Notes: generated from the sequence alone by a model not told the origin. Counted from the first letter of the stretch, positions 1 through 12,985 are shown. The stretch: 64,000 nt of DNA from Acanthopleura granulata (GCA_016165875.1 JABBOT010000003.1:25810983-25874982); one strand, 5' to 3'. A program made the numbers and translations.

Positions 1-2895
1 GAAAGAAATTCACTGCAGGTTTCATACATGTACATTTCTTGACCTTGAGATGACCTTAGTACAGCATCACCATACGCTTATCTTTCCCTAACTCAACTGA
101 GACCTGGGGATTCATTATTGGCATTTCAGTTAATCATATTAGCAGTTCATGCATAATAACCAGGTGGTAAACTTCAGACATCTTTGTTCCACTAAGGCCT
201 GTCATCTTGTTATTTTCTGAATGTTTTAAATGAGCTGCTCTTGATTCTTTAACTCTTATTCTTTTTTCAGTCCTGAAAACTAACCCAGAGATTCATTTGT
301 TGCATGTTTAGGTCGGATTACCTTTCCAGTTACTTGCGGTTGACATTTCAGAGCGGTGATTCAAAGTGAGATTTGTAATAAGGAAAGGTACATGCATGTA
401 TTTAAGGATTAACCCATGGAAGGAAAGAACTGCGTAACACATGACTGCAGAATTAATTAACAGCACTGTGGAATGCTGACACAGTGTATTAGGTAGCAAA
501 CCAATAATCTCCAGGAGTGATTTCATCTCTCTGCACGTCATCTTTATAATATCTGTAGCAGCAATAATTATCTTCCTTCAACTCAACCACCAGAAATATT
601 CTGACCATTATCAGCTGATGTGCTAAAAAGGGCAACTTCATTAAACTGGGACAAACCAAACATGACTAAGATTAAATTAGTATGATTGAAACATATGGCT
701 CTACTATAAATGGTTTGCAATATGACATAGCAACGCTGGGTATTTTTACATGTAGCTTTGTTTAATTCACTAGAGAGTGAACTTTACATTTACATATTTG
801 AATTGTCATCCTTATTTCCTAAACATGCACATAAACATATCTCCGCACATGCACCTAATTCTTGTAATTTGGGGGACATCTTGTCTATTCTCTTTAACCA
901 ATATACATATTATTGTAACAGAAATACATAGTTTCTCTTTTCTCAAATGGTTAGTCCATCTAATGAAGTCTAAATACCCATTCCTTTACTTTCCCCAAAA
1001 CAGGGGAGTGATAAGTAATTTTTTGCTTTCAACTCTACTATCTGTCCGAAACATTAGAAGAATTAGCATACTTGCTGTCACATTCTAGTAAAATCACTAA
1101 CATTTACTTGCACAGCTGCGTTGCAGTTCTCCAATTAGACCCGAAATCATTTATCTGTGACCAAAGGCCACATTCTATTTCTTGATAGCTGACTGCTACA
1201 GCACTCATTTCCATTGAAACTATTGCATATACATGTATTTGAAATGTTAGGATTTTACATCTATTTAATTAATATCAATGGTCCAGTAACAATTTACCGG
1301 TAGTTTGCCTAATAAAATTATCCAACAAAGCACGGTATAAATTTTTTAATCAGTCAGAAACAATGGCATCATTAATAACAGGGAAACTACAGCCTGCATG
1401 TTCAACTAAGCAAATGCATGGTGTCCATGACCGGGTGGCTTTGATTCATTCCAGTGGAGGTATACACTGTAGTCAAGAATATTAGACTGTAACTGTGATT
1501 ATGGTTGGAGAAAACCATGTCATAATATTATACAAAAGTGCACTAATACTGGAATGCTATTATTTCTAAATGTGCACAAGTTTTTGAATGAAAGATGAAA
1601 ATATCATCCTTGCATCTGTTTTATGAAAGACACATGTGGATGCCGATATACAATCATGTACAAATGAATTGAGCATACAGGGAAATCATGAAATTCCTAC
1701 AAGAATATCCATGAGGAAATAACTCACAATAAGATTCCACAATAAACCTCTGCTTGGTGCATATATCCTGTACTTATATACACAGGTGAGACATCAAATC
1801 TTGCCTAAGAGAAGCACAGTCAAGTACTTCAATGTTCAGCCTGCCAAGAGGCCTTTCACGTGCAAACCCAATAACTGCTAAAATATCACCTTAAATTGAA
1901 CTGTATTGACCCATCTCCAAGTGGGAATATTACACAATGTGAAATATGCAAATTCAGATGAAAGATAGGCAAATAATGTTGTACTTAGCATTCACGGTGT
2001 CACAAACTCCATCTTCTCACATAATGTGTTAAGCGAAATACCAGGGAAATAAATGTGTTTATTTTAAATAAATGATTTTTTTTTCCCTGGACAACATTAC
2101 CTCAGTGATTTTGCTCAGTGTTTGCACTGAAGTCATAAAATGGAAGCTTGAGATACCGAATCAGCCCACTTTCTATCTAATGGTCTGTAAAGTTTCACAT
2201 ATATACACTAATATCTGAATTTTTTTGTGCATGAAAGAACAATGTTCATTGCAATTTATGCACCTTTATAATTTAATTTTTAACACAAAACTACATTGGT
2301 TGAGTTGGCTAATTTCATGGCTTCATAAAAAGAATAATTTGATTGGTCTACACAGAATAACAGCCTCAGTGTAGGCTTCAATAAACACCTTGCAAACATG
2401 TGAAACGGCTGAACAGTTACAGAAACCTCTCCGCTACTGCTCCAAGGTTACTGCCTCTGGCTACTTTTTAAAGGTTTTATGCCTAAAGACCATAACTATT
2501 ACCATAACCACTTTCATAACACAGTGATTGTTTGTTTTCTGTTTTCTTTTTTGCCAACAAAATATTAGGTAGACAATAGGCCATTATCATTAGAAAACAA
2601 TGAAGGCTCAGACCTATACGGTGTAAAGCCACTGGGTCGTGTCTCAAAATCTCATTAAGGTTGCTATCTACTGGATGCCGCTGCTCAATGTGCAGTGAGG
2701 GACACAAAAAAAAAAAGAAGAAAATAGTCTCTACTGACGCAGAATACAGATACAAGGTTAATGGTTAGAAACAGCCAACTGAGGCAACTCAATGTCAACA
2801 CATCAATATTGTTTAACAAAAGTTCCACGCCCTGTGTCTTCTGAGGCTTACAACTGCCAGTAAGCAACAATGTTAGGGTTATGTGGAGTACTTAC
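1..2895. other. Intronic sequence left of the last recognised exon
   Basis: AT-rich DNA, presumably intron of the minus-strand gene since its next coding exon was not found here. It contains one family C repeat (2230-2422). A weak 47-nt exon-like stretch at about 1097-1143 was considered and not accepted. Nothing else is supported. Confidence 0.4.
2230..2422 (+). repeat. Dispersed repeat family C, copy 1
   Basis: Shares colinear segments with 10435-10630 and 29175-29365: catgaaagaacaa, ttgcaatttatgcacctt, tacattggttgagttggc, catggcttcataaaaag, acacagaataa, aaacaccttgcaaacatg and gctgaacagttacag. No pol III boxes or ORF. It is a non-coding dispersed element of unknown class. Confidence 0.7.
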
Positions 2896-2973
2896 CGGCT
2901 CCTGAGATCGGGCCATTGCAGCATGCTGCTGGCCTGTCCTGAAGGCCTGTCCTGAAGCTTCAAAGTGGCCTTG
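2896..2973 (-). CDS. Coding exon 5: 78-nt in-phase exon of the linker
   Basis: The acceptor has a long U-rich tract (gtttttttattttcttag|) and the donor is GAGCCG|gtaagtact. In phase 0, as required by exon 4, it encodes 26 residues (151-176) beginning QGHFEASGQAF and ending ARSQEP. A second frame is also open across the whole exon. The exon carries a short tandem duplication (ttcaggacaggcc-like unit, twice). It has 26 whole codons and is symmetric 0-0, so it is a possible cassette exon. No convincing following exon was found between it and base 1, so the rest of the protein lies outside the window. Confidence 0.75.
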
Positions 2974-3509
2974 CTAAGAAAATAAAAAAACTAAAAAACA
3001 AGCCTAATCATAAGCTATTCCCTTCTGAGGAAATGCACAAGGCTCCAGATCCAGCCAGCAGAGGACATAATTCTGTGTACAATGCCTGACAGATGACCGA
3101 CTTCCTCGTTCCTGGAGAACCCGTTGGTGTCCGTTTCTAGATCCCAAGACAGTTAAAAATAGGGATAATAACACTACTGGCCAGGGCAGAGAACTCTGCC
3201 TGTCTCTTCTCTAACGCTACCACATGCACAGCTAATAATTTGTGAGAATTCAACTGGGGCGACACTGCATCGGCACCCGGGCATCCTGCATATAGTAGGC
3301 AATCAATAAAAGCACCAATTGAGGGAGCAAATCACAATGAATGAACACTGGGGCTGGGTTTCAGATCAATAGTAGCCGGACGAAGCGCCCTTGATAATCA
3401 CACCGCCTGCAAATCGCCTAATCACAACTTGCACTTTACAAACTCGATTTGGTATATCCATTAGTGCCTGTTGTTTACTTACAAGAATTCAAACAGAGCC
3501 AAGACTCAC

Positions 3510-3633
3510 CTGAGTTTCTCCCAGCGAATGATACTGATCAGGAGACATTCCCAGCGACTGGTTGAGAGATGTATGCGTAGACACAGACGGCTGGACATGC
3601 TCCGTAACAAGCCTCTTCTCTGGACGCTCAAAT
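3510..3633 (-). CDS. Coding exon 4: cytoplasmic linker, Ser/Thr/Gln-rich
   Basis: The exon is 124 nt, with acceptor tatggcaattttcag| and donor GAAACTCAG|gtgagtctt, both near consensus. It completes Arg 109 and encodes 41 residues (110-150) starting FERPEKRLVTEH and ending YHSLGETQ. It is hydrophilic with many Ser, Thr, Gln and His and no predicted domain, consistent with a flexible cytosolic linker. It enters in phase 2 and leaves in phase 0, so skipping it would shift the frame. It should therefore be constitutive unless spliced together with another exon. An opposite-strand ORF over the same bases is an Arg/His-rich shadow. Confidence 0.75.
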
Positions 3634-4039
3634 CTGAAAATTGCCATAAAAAAGACAAAAGAAAAAATGTATCAGTTTGCTAGCTGGCAATATGGTTGCA
3701 GTCTATCTACCGTCTCTGATTTCTTGTGACAGCACATACACACATAGCAGACACCAGAACAAATCTGAATCAGGTATACAGACATACAGTCAACTGTACT
3801 TACATGTACATATCCACCAGCTGAAGAAACAGAGTGTCTTGCAGGCTACTGTACTCAACAGAACTGCACAGCATAACACCACACAAAACCACATCAGCAC
3901 AGACCACAACACTCCTCTTTGGGAAATGCATGTGCACCGGTTACCGGTAGCTTACTTACAAATAACTGTAGATGAAGTTGCCCATCTCTATGAAGCAGAG
4001 CCTTTTCAAACATGCCAAAAATGTTGGCTCAGGCGGGTC

Positions 4040-4290
4040 GAGCCGGCTGTTTTCTGGTTGCCTGCACGTCTCGGACATACGGAGTCACCACTGTTGCAGG
4101 ACACAAGTCCAATACATCACCATACCTTCTGTATACAACCACAGCTGGCCTGCAATCTGCTTTTAAAAAACCCAAGGTTAGCTCACAGAGCCCTCGTGGG
4201 TCGGGAAGTCTTGGTCTAGAGTTGGGAGCACACCCACGATCCTCCTGGATGAGCTTTAGGTCCAGTCAGCTACACCTGGCACACACGTCT
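4040..4290 (-). other. GC-rich open stretch, not assigned
   Basis: The minus strand is open for about 75 codons (including AVVVYRRYGDVLDLCPATVV) to a TGA near 4040. A donor-like ttattt|gtaagtaagc follows at about 3961. Plus-strand frames over the same bases are also open, one of them within a 180-codon ORF beginning at 3677. Such multi-frame openness reflects local base composition. No good acceptor fits the phase of the main gene. Confidence 0.15.
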
Positions 4291-6177
4291 AGACCAATCA
4301 ACATGCAAACATCCTGCCTCGACAATTGAAACTCCCCAATCACAATGCTGTGGCAATGACAATCAAGTGGATGAATGCTGAAAGGTTAATGACAGCTGCA
4401 GAAGAAGTCCCGTAGATTTGTTGGAAATATGCAGGACATAATACAACTGTGGAAGCTGATTTAGGGGAGGCTAACTCAGGATGGACACGCAACCAGTAAT
4501 ATGCCTTAACCCAACACCTCCATTTGATATCCACAAGTAAAATCATATGAAAATTGAGAACTGAAGCAGACACAACAGGAGTGCGGATGAGAGCAGGTCG
4601 GCGCAAGCATCTCTGCCAGTGTCAGCCTATGGCTTTCAGTCTCAATCAATTCTCCCTTTGGTCACAAACCAGATCACCATTCAGCAATTAGCTGGCTGTA
4701 AAAACCAATGCACTTATACTGATCTGTACAACAAAACATCCAGCAGAAATATCTAGTCAGGATGCAGCTACAGGTGCCTGGGATTCTGTTGCAAATATAT
4801 TATTCTTTTTTTTTTTTCGGTCAGGTTCCATAAAATCAATATTGGAGTTTCTAGCATTGAAGCTTCGATTCATCTCAAATCGTTTTGACGATGAAAGCTC
4901 CAGTTGTCACAGGCTGCTATTAAGCATGACGGAACTGCCTTTCCCTAACCTCCTGATTTGTCTGGAGATCACACTCGTCCTTGTCTATATCCCTCCAGTC
5001 GTCTCCACAACAGTTGCTTATGCCAGACAGTTTTCCCAAAGAGGGCCATCTTCTGCTGGTAAATATAAGCCAATCCTGACAGCAGTCGCATCTAACATTC
5101 AACCTCTGACTCCATCACCAACAGCTTGTTTTACACACAGATACTGTTTCACGCGAGCCAATTTCCGCGCCTGATGAATGTTTAATTTTGATCGATTTAC
5201 AAAGCAATTTTGTTATGAATTCGACCCAAAGCAAACTGTACAATGACCTGTTCAAACATGACCATCAGAATGCATTCAGAGAAACCTGAAACATCTTTCT
5301 TCACAATCGCACAGCCAAGAAACACATGCAGTGGTATGGTCCAAGGGTAAATATTAGCAGAATTGCACAGCACGAGGTATGAGTAGTACATGTATGTTTT
5401 AAGGTGAAATGACCTTCACATAATTGATTAATGAAAAACAAAACTGTACAACATTTTCCTGATTCCTTCCCTAAATACTAACTCTCTTTGTCTATTTATG
5501 CAGAGTCTTTGTCACCAAAAGAATAATCCTTAAACCTATGCCCCTGAGAAATGTAAGGAAGAACACGTACAACATCAATACTTTATAAATACAGCTTTTT
5601 TAGCTCAGTGAATGACAGAAACAAGCAAACTGTCAAGATTTGATGAAATACTGCACTGTAGAAATATATTATTTACCATGCCCGTAACTTTGAATGTCAC
5701 AAGTATCTCAGGCTCAATGCAAAGTCTACGGCCATATATTATACTAACTTTTAATAATTCATCCTATAACCTCCCCAGAATTATCCAGTACCAGCACTTT
5801 CACTCTTTTTGAGTATAACACCAGTCACAAATTTTACACGGTTTACACAGAAAACCACACCACACTCGATAAATTCAATCATCTTCATTTTCCTCCATTC
5901 CACGTCTGCAGGCAGTTATTACACTGTTTTGGTATATTCACAACTGAGCTTTGTTGTATTTATAAAAACGGGAGCAAGGTGTTTAAAAACGTGAAAATAA
6001 GCAAGGCATCTGCTGTAGTCTGTACTAAGTCCCGTAAGTTCTCTCACGGGATAACAATGGTATTACAATTTAAGTTTGACCTATAATGTTAAATACATGC
6101 ACCGTCCCAAAAAATACAATGGTCCAGGCGAACTGACACGCTCCCATATTCTGGCTACAACATCAAAACATGGACTG

Positions 6178-6199
6178 CCCCCCCCCCCCCAAAAAAAAC
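6178..6199. repeat. C-run followed by A-run
   Basis: A run of about a dozen C is followed by eight A. A homopolymer junction; assembly length is uncertain. Confidence 0.85.
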
Positions 6200-6815
6200 A
6201 GAAATCGGCAAAGTTTTCATCATCCTAAACATGAAGGAAGGTTTGACGTTCAATGAACATGCACATTTTTTACATTCATTCAGTCAATCATTTCAGGCTC
6301 TGCCAAAGAACGAAGGGTATATGCAAGAGTGCGTATCACATAGAATGCATTGTATTGGTTTATATGTTATGTATGACCACTAAATGGCAGTGACCATGCA
6401 AGATTTAATCACTTTATGCTGGAGATTTTCTGAGGTGATGTATCTCTACTGCATCAGTGAAAGTATTTCAAAACTTACAATGGTGTTATTTTTACCTGTA
6501 TTTCATTGCAACAGCATGTACATGTGTGCAGGTAAACAATATTCCAAACCATTAGTCAAGTGATCTGAAAATCCTCTTTTCAACAACAAATGTCTAGGAT
6601 AGGTTTTAAGGTTCTTGGTTTCCCAAGAAAAGGGTTCAATCCCATTCTCGGATAAAAATATTTCAAGATTCATATGCTTCCGTTGCTCTAAGAGACCCTG
6701 GTGACCAGAAGCGGTCAATGGTGCCCTGTTGTGTGGTCTTAGATGAAGTTTGCTTGAATTTCACCAATATCATATCGTGTCACATGTGGAAAGGTTTGCC
6801 GGCAATTTGACAAAG

Positions 6816-6973
6816 GTCAATGGTTTATTTTGCTCTTTTCTACCTCTATACTGGCCATCGCTGTATAAGTGAAATATTCTTGAGTATGGCGTTTTGTCAA
6901 TGGTTTATTTTGCTCTTTTCTACCTCTATACTGGCCATCGCTGTATAAGTGAAATATTCTTGAGTATGGCGTT
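6816..6973 (+). repeat. 80-bp tandem duplication containing a SINE A tail
   Basis: The unit starts gtcaatggtttattttgctc and ends with the SINE A 3' block (gtataagtgaaatattcttg, agtatggcgtt). It occurs at 6816-6895 and again at 6896-6973 with no difference seen over the shared bases. The second copy continues into the normal SINE end (aaacagcaatcatatgaa). A single SINE remnant was therefore duplicated recently by slippage or unequal exchange. Confidence 0.9.
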
Positions 6974-8824
6974 AAACAGCAATCATATGAATCAATACAT
7001 GCACACCATCACGAGGCACTTGAGCTATTTAAGCACAGCTTTGACATCTGGGATTCTTTCCGCTGTCATGTAATGGATCAATATTAAAACTGGAAATGAT
7101 GTATTTCATGCATTCACACAACTTCCTTAAGGTTGATTTAAATGACTACTTGTATCAGGTTACCTGAATCTGTTGAATCACTGAACAGCAACACACAGAA
7201 TCAGAGCTGTATGACTTATTCTACTGCCTGTCACCAAACATGTACATGAAGTGTATATGCCCACAAGCATGCAATCTTGTTGTTTATCACTTACAAGTAT
7301 GTGTAATATCTCTTTAAAAATCAGGATTATAGCAGGCTCAGTTTACACATTTAGATAGTTTCAAAGGTTTCATTTCAACCTAAATGGAAGAATAACAAAC
7401 CAACTGGATTTAAATTTTAATTTAAAGCCTAACATAGCCATGCTGGAAATCTGAACAGAAACAAAAAATTTCAGAAAATTGAATTTTGACACCTGTTGGA
7501 ATTAATGACTTGCATAACACGGTGAGTCTTGTTTTATGTAACTTTGCTTAACAGGGGAATGGAAAGGTTTCCCTCGCTTAAACATTCCACAGCCAGAGTT
7601 GGGTGGTAGAAGATCCATTAGTACCCCTATCAGGTTATCATCATATGATCCATATTGCATATAAACCAGAGTTTCAAAACGGAAATGCACCACCATCTAT
7701 AATCTCTTTAAATGCGAACTTCTCTTAAACAAATTTTTGCCAGTGACTCCAACATCAACTTTTATTTCTTGATTTTATCACTGCAGCCATTGAAAACCCT
7801 GTAACTCGAGACCGCTGCATGCAGATAAAGTTATTATCCAAAACTCCTAGTGAACGTGCCTCCTTTGCAAACAGTTTTGACCAACGCTTCAAAGCAAAAC
7901 TTCTTGGAGTGATGTCAAAATGCTTTTTTTTTACTAACATGTACTTAATACTCATATCTCTGTTAAAATTTTTTCAGCACTTTTCTTTCACTGTCCTTCC
8001 TAACATCAATGCCAATCCAATTCGTTCAAATCAGATTCCAACTGTCTTCACAAGGGCATGGATACCCAAGAAGTAGTTGTCGATAATCATGAGAAAAAAT
8101 ACCCTGCGCCTGCTTTTCAACTTAGGCAGGACTGAGCTAAACAGCCATTTTGTTACCGGAGGGCTAATGGTGTTAGCATTGATTTAAAGGCAGGCCAGTT
8201 TGTTAATTTCCTTTGTGCTCAACCTCTTCTAATGTGCTTTTACATTAGCCTACTTCCTCGGGATTAAACTGACACTGCAAAAAAAATACTGTCACACGGC
8301 CGAGCTGAGCGAAGCACTCTAGATTAAATCATGGATAGATAAGCTTTCTCACTGGGTTAAACAAACATCAAAACAATTTTTTTTAAAACCCTGTATAAAG
8401 CAGCGAACATTTCACTTTTCAAATGTTTCACTTCCAATACCTATTAAAAAGCAACACGGGACAACATTAAACAAGGAACGTAACACATATAATAGGTATG
8501 CCTTGGACACACTAATATGATCATGAAATGCATCCTATACTTACTACTAGGTAAAAGCAAAAACATTACAATTATGAAAGAAGAAGTTATCAAAACAATT
8601 ACATGTAACTTGTTTCAGGCCAATTACACATAGAAGTTAAAAAAGTGATATCACATTGAGGTATATAAGGATTATTTACCCAGGCCTCTTGTTTATTACA
8701 CTGATGTGGCATATCACTGGATATACATGCACATATTAATTTAATAACATCATTATAAAGTCAGCATTGATACTTCCTAGCAAATGTAAGTATGTACAAC
8801 AAAACACACACAAAAACAAGACCA

Positions 8825-9100
8825 GGTCATCCTTTAAAATATGTTGGCTGGCCGCAACCAGGCTGACCCTTCCTATAAAGGTTTACTCCACAGTTTTTAG
8901 TGCTATTTTGATGAAAGTTTTTTTTTTTTTTTTAATATTTCTCTCTAAGTTAATTTCTTTAAAATTCCTATCTTTTTCAAGAGCCCCCCCCCCTCCCCCA
9001 AAAAAAGAAAAGAATTTCCTACCAACCCCCCTACCAACCGACCTTTTATTTTCTCATAGGGTCAGGTTACGCCCAACAAACAATTTTTTAGAGATGGTCC
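8825..9100 (+). mobile_element. MITE-like element, family D
   Basis: The left end ggtcatcctttaaaatatg...gccgcaacc and the right end ggttacgcccaacaaacaat...gatggtcc are imperfect inverted repeats of about 35 bp. The interior is low-complexity (T run, C run, A-rich), with ctctctaagttaatttcttt shared with the copy at 19.6 kb. No coding capacity, so presumably non-autonomous. A target-site duplication could not be fixed. Confidence 0.65.
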
Positions 9101-10434
9101 TAGAAGCTGCAATCCATATACATGTACACACTGTGGTGAGGTGCATATAACTGTACATGCAAGACATCGACAATAAATACACTGTACATGGCAGTTTCAG
9201 TACCTTCCCTCTGTATACTGTTCTGGCTGTCTACCTGCACACCATCTACAATTTATGCACATGTGAAAAGATTAAATAACTACAAGTGCTTGTTCCACAT
9301 GACTCAAGTTATGACTTGGGAACTTGTAACGATCTGATAATTTGCCACAAAAGTACTACCAATATACATGCGTGAAATATGGAACTGATTGACAGCTAAA
9401 ATGGCGTGCAAAAATTGAACGCTGACCATAAAACAAACCCCAGGACTGAACCCATGTAGTATGATGGCAATATCCTTTGTGTGTCATTTCTGCATTATGC
9501 ACTGGTACACACAGCCAATGGCTAAGTGTCAGACTATAAAGTGATAAGATAATGGCCATGGAATGTCAGGTGTTAAAGATGCCAGATTCAATGGTTTTCC
9601 CACCATTTTGTACATTCAAGTCAAATTCCCAAATGTTTTACAGTCACATCCTTTGATAATCATCGGTTTCTTTTGTGTTAATTATTGGACATTTAAGGTG
9701 TTGCACCGATGAATTACCAATACTATTCTGTATCACAGGAAAACTTATACTCCAAAACTGGGCTATGGAATAAACACTCATTACACTTTTGTGAGCAACA
9801 AAAACTGAATTTCTGAGCACATAATTATTTACAAATGGTATTGTGGCGAAGAAAAAAAGGTAAGCCACCAGTGATGCTGACAACATACATGTATCTGTAC
9901 ATTAGTACAATGATTTTACATACAAATTCCCTTATTCTAGTTGATGTTTATACATGGTATCAATGAGGGTGTTTGTGCTTAAATCTGCACATGAGCATCC
10001 TCTCATGTTAGAAAGAACAGTTTTATCAGGAGGGGTTCTTTCTAGTGTAGCACTTCTTGTCTTTGTTAACAGAACTTGTGTGCAACTCAAGCCTCAAGCC
10101 GTAATTAGAATCCTCGAGTTTCCTGAACATAGCCTTGAAAAAAGAAAATGTGTTTCTTAAGGCTCTTGGCCTTTCTAATAATTCTGGGATAATGACAGAG
10201 AGAGAAAAAAATTTGCACGTTTTTGCTGATTTCTCTCCACCCCTGAAAAAGTTCCAGATTTAAAACAGCAGCAGCTAAGCAACTCTAGTGCATGATTTTG
10301 ACTTAAGAAAATAACAGCTTTAACTGAAGTGGATTAAATATTGCCTGAGAGGATTAAAACCAGATGATGGCTTCCAAGAACAGGAAATGGCTTACTCAAA
10401 CATGACGATGCAGGGAGCTACTCTAAGTCCTTTT

Positions 10435-10630
10435 TGCATGTGAAAGTGCAACTTTCAGTGCAATTTATGCACATTTTAAGTTTGATTTTGGAGACAACAC
10501 TTCAATGGTTGGATTGGCCAGTGTCAGGGCATCACAAAAAGTATAATTTTGTCAGTCAACACAGAATAATGCTTTTGAATATGCTTGAACAAACACCTTG
10601 CAAACATGCAAAAAGGCTGAAGAATTACAG
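10435..10630 (+). repeat. Dispersed repeat family C, copy 2
   Basis: The same ordered segments as the 2.2 kb copy: ctttcagtgcaatttatgca, ttcaatggttggattggcca, gggcatcacaaaaagtataa, tcaacacagaataatgcttt, aacaccttgcaaacatgc and gctgaagaattacag. Its partial open frames are repeat-derived. Confidence 0.7.
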
Positions 10631-11947
10631 CGCATGTGCAATGCAAACACTATCACTGGGTGTCACATTAAAACTCTAATATATCACACATGGTGTATTC
10701 CATTCCAACAAAATCAAACAGGGTGCCATACTGTCATATACAAGCCTGTATTATCATACAAGTTCATTTCTCAATATCTAACAACATCACATGCACCAGA
10801 AATCGCTTGACCTTGACATCCTTCTGCAATTTGTCAGCTGAACACATTGACTGCACACATTAAGATATTTCGTTCCAAGGGGTGTCCCACATCTGGCCAA
10901 GTACAAGTTACCCCGTATCAAATCATGGTTTGGTAAAAAGCTTAGTGAAAGGTCCTGGTGTGCATTACAGGCATGATTTATGCACTAAACAGTTTATTGG
11001 TGAAGAAAATAAACAAAAATCCAAAATACCAGAGAAAATCAATCCAACTGGGCTTTATTTTTCAGCTTTCACATATGCCAGCTACAACTTATCTCGTATC
11101 CAATGTGCTACAAGATAACTCGTGTCTGGCATACGAGGTCAGTCACTTCTGTCACACCACCAGCCTAAGAGATATCTCGTAGTACGAGTATTCCCCTCCC
11201 TGTGGTTACTAGTAAAAGTTACACCGAATTCACTTTGCGGAAAGTGAATAACAGGCCAGGAACTAATATAATCCACAGCTGACTTATGGGGGTGATCGGG
11301 ATGGGTGTGGTCAGCAGTCAATGTGTTAAATATAATACAGCTGCTCTTTCAGAATGTTTTTTTCAAATGTACAATAAGGGCTGTATGTTGTTCTTAAAGT
11401 CAATGTGCATCCAGGTACATTGTACAACAAATGATATATCAACGCAACTGAATAATATCTCGTATGATTCTGCTTGTTGACGTCATTATGGCATAGAGCC
11501 AATGACAATGGGTGCCTATATAGATACACCTTTATTATAACATATAGAGTACTACACCATCATGACTTCACTTTTCAGAGTTACTATTCTTTTGTTTCCT
11601 ACTGAAGCGATCAGCGGTCATGCGTCAAGTACAATGTACAAAGATGTATCACCACAGGACAACTCAAAATTTACAGCCAACTGATGTAATTGAGGACCTT
11701 AAGGGTGTGAAAGAGCAAGACACTACATAATGATACCCAATACATTTAACATCATGGTGTGTTCCAGAACTGCTATAATCTACTATGTACTTCAGAGTTT
11801 TCGTCAGATAACCGTCACCATTAGTCTACATCGCTGTACATGAAGTCATGTAAGTGGTTAGCTATTACTGATTACAAGCACATTTTGGTATTTTTTGTTT
11901 TTTAAATGAGGTAATATCAGTGAACTCTGGCTGGCTTTCACTTATTT

Positions 11948-12165
11948 TAGCTCTCGCATAGCGCATAACGCTGTATTTAAGAATCTTTCACTTGTATGAT
12001 GGCCGTCAGGTTTATGGGTGAAGTAAACCAGAATGCCTGGAGTAACCACCTCCCTTGATCTGCCAGGTACCTGACAAGCCTCATGACTTATAACTGCAGA
12101 CTGTGCATCAAGAGATGGATTCCAACATACAAAGTCACTGGTCATTGTCAAGGCTGGCCTCATGC
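11948..12165 (-). mobile_element. SINE-like family B copy
   Basis: The reverse complement ends with a SINE A-like 3' block (catacaagtgaaagattctt), but its interior is different. On the plus strand it reads gtcaggtttatgggtgaagt, then accagaatgcctggagtaac, then gccaggtacctgacaagcc. The same interior recurs near 38.0, 39.75 and 51.85 kb and in the opposite orientation at 36.1 kb. It resembles a widespread lophotrochozoan repeat with a gggtggaggaaacc core. Confidence 0.6.
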
Positions 12166-12985
12166 CAAAATAATGAACCACAATAAAGCTGTTATAATAC
12201 TGTTATAACACTTCTCATATAAACTATTCAACAAAATGTAGGTCTATTAACATTCAGTATCTTTAACTGAATAAACTGGTAATCATTAACATTAAGACAT
12301 TTAATGAAGGAAATAATAAAGAGGCAAGTTTTAGTTATGATATAATCAGTAAAATTCTATGGAAACTGAATGACTAAAGTTTGAATGCAAACTCTGAAAA
12401 GCATCATTTCTACAGCTTACCTTTTTACATGTTTTGCATAATTGGTGATGATTCACTGATGTATGGTACTGATATATGGTTATTTACAAATAATAATACA
12501 GGTTTCATGACACTCCACTATTTGAAGTATATCCTGGAAAATAACACAACCCAACCACCAATCTAGTATACACAGACAATGGTGCCAAATATAAACCCAC
12601 TGGAATACCAAACATATGTACAACATAAAAACACCAGACTACATACAGCACAGTGAGCAAAACTAGAGCAGTGATGCAGTTGTAATTTATTTTAAGTCAG
12701 CTAACAGATTCCTAGTTTACCCAGGCATAGTACAATACACAAGACTACAACACAGCAAGCAAAACTGGAGCAGCAACGACAGCTGGATAATGGTTACACA
12801 TCATCGGTCTAAATATGAACTCTTGTACAAAAAAAGGCAGTGATAGCGATGGCAATTTAACAGCTGTCACTGGTCTAGAATTAAATGCTGTGCCGCCGTC
12901 ACAATTACAGCTGAAAGCGAGAATAGTGGCAAGTGTACTAAACCAAAGAAGCGTCTACGGCTAACCCTTTAAGTGACCAAGTTAC

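Larger units (their letters stand above)
3634..12985 (-). other. 9.35 kb intron of the membrane-protein gene
   Basis: It runs from the donor of the microexon (12985) to the acceptor of exon 4 (3634). Contents recognised: an 80-bp tandem duplication carrying SINE tails (6816-6973), a MITE-like element (8825-9100), a family C copy (10435-10630), a minus-strand family B copy (11948-12165), and a C-then-A homopolymer run near 6178. The remainder has no supported feature. Confidence 0.55.

Noticed and set aside
1097..1143. 47-nt exon-like stretch after coding exon 5
   Set aside because: Weak donor (AA|gtaaat), unremarkable translation, and no downstream exon to confirm the phase.
3677..4219. 180-codon plus-strand ORF
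   Set aside because: The composition is His/Thr/Gln-rich and low-complexity, several other frames are open over the same bases, and it overlaps no splice structure or recognisable domain.
4920..5102. Minus-strand ORF with DIDKDECDL, recalling a calcium-binding EGF motif
   Set aside because: Only two or three Cys, no EGF spacing, no fitting acceptor phase, and the match is a short coincidence.
6600..6660. B-box-like gggttcaatcccattctcgg suggesting a tRNA gene
   Set aside because: No matching A box or acceptor stem at tRNA distance.
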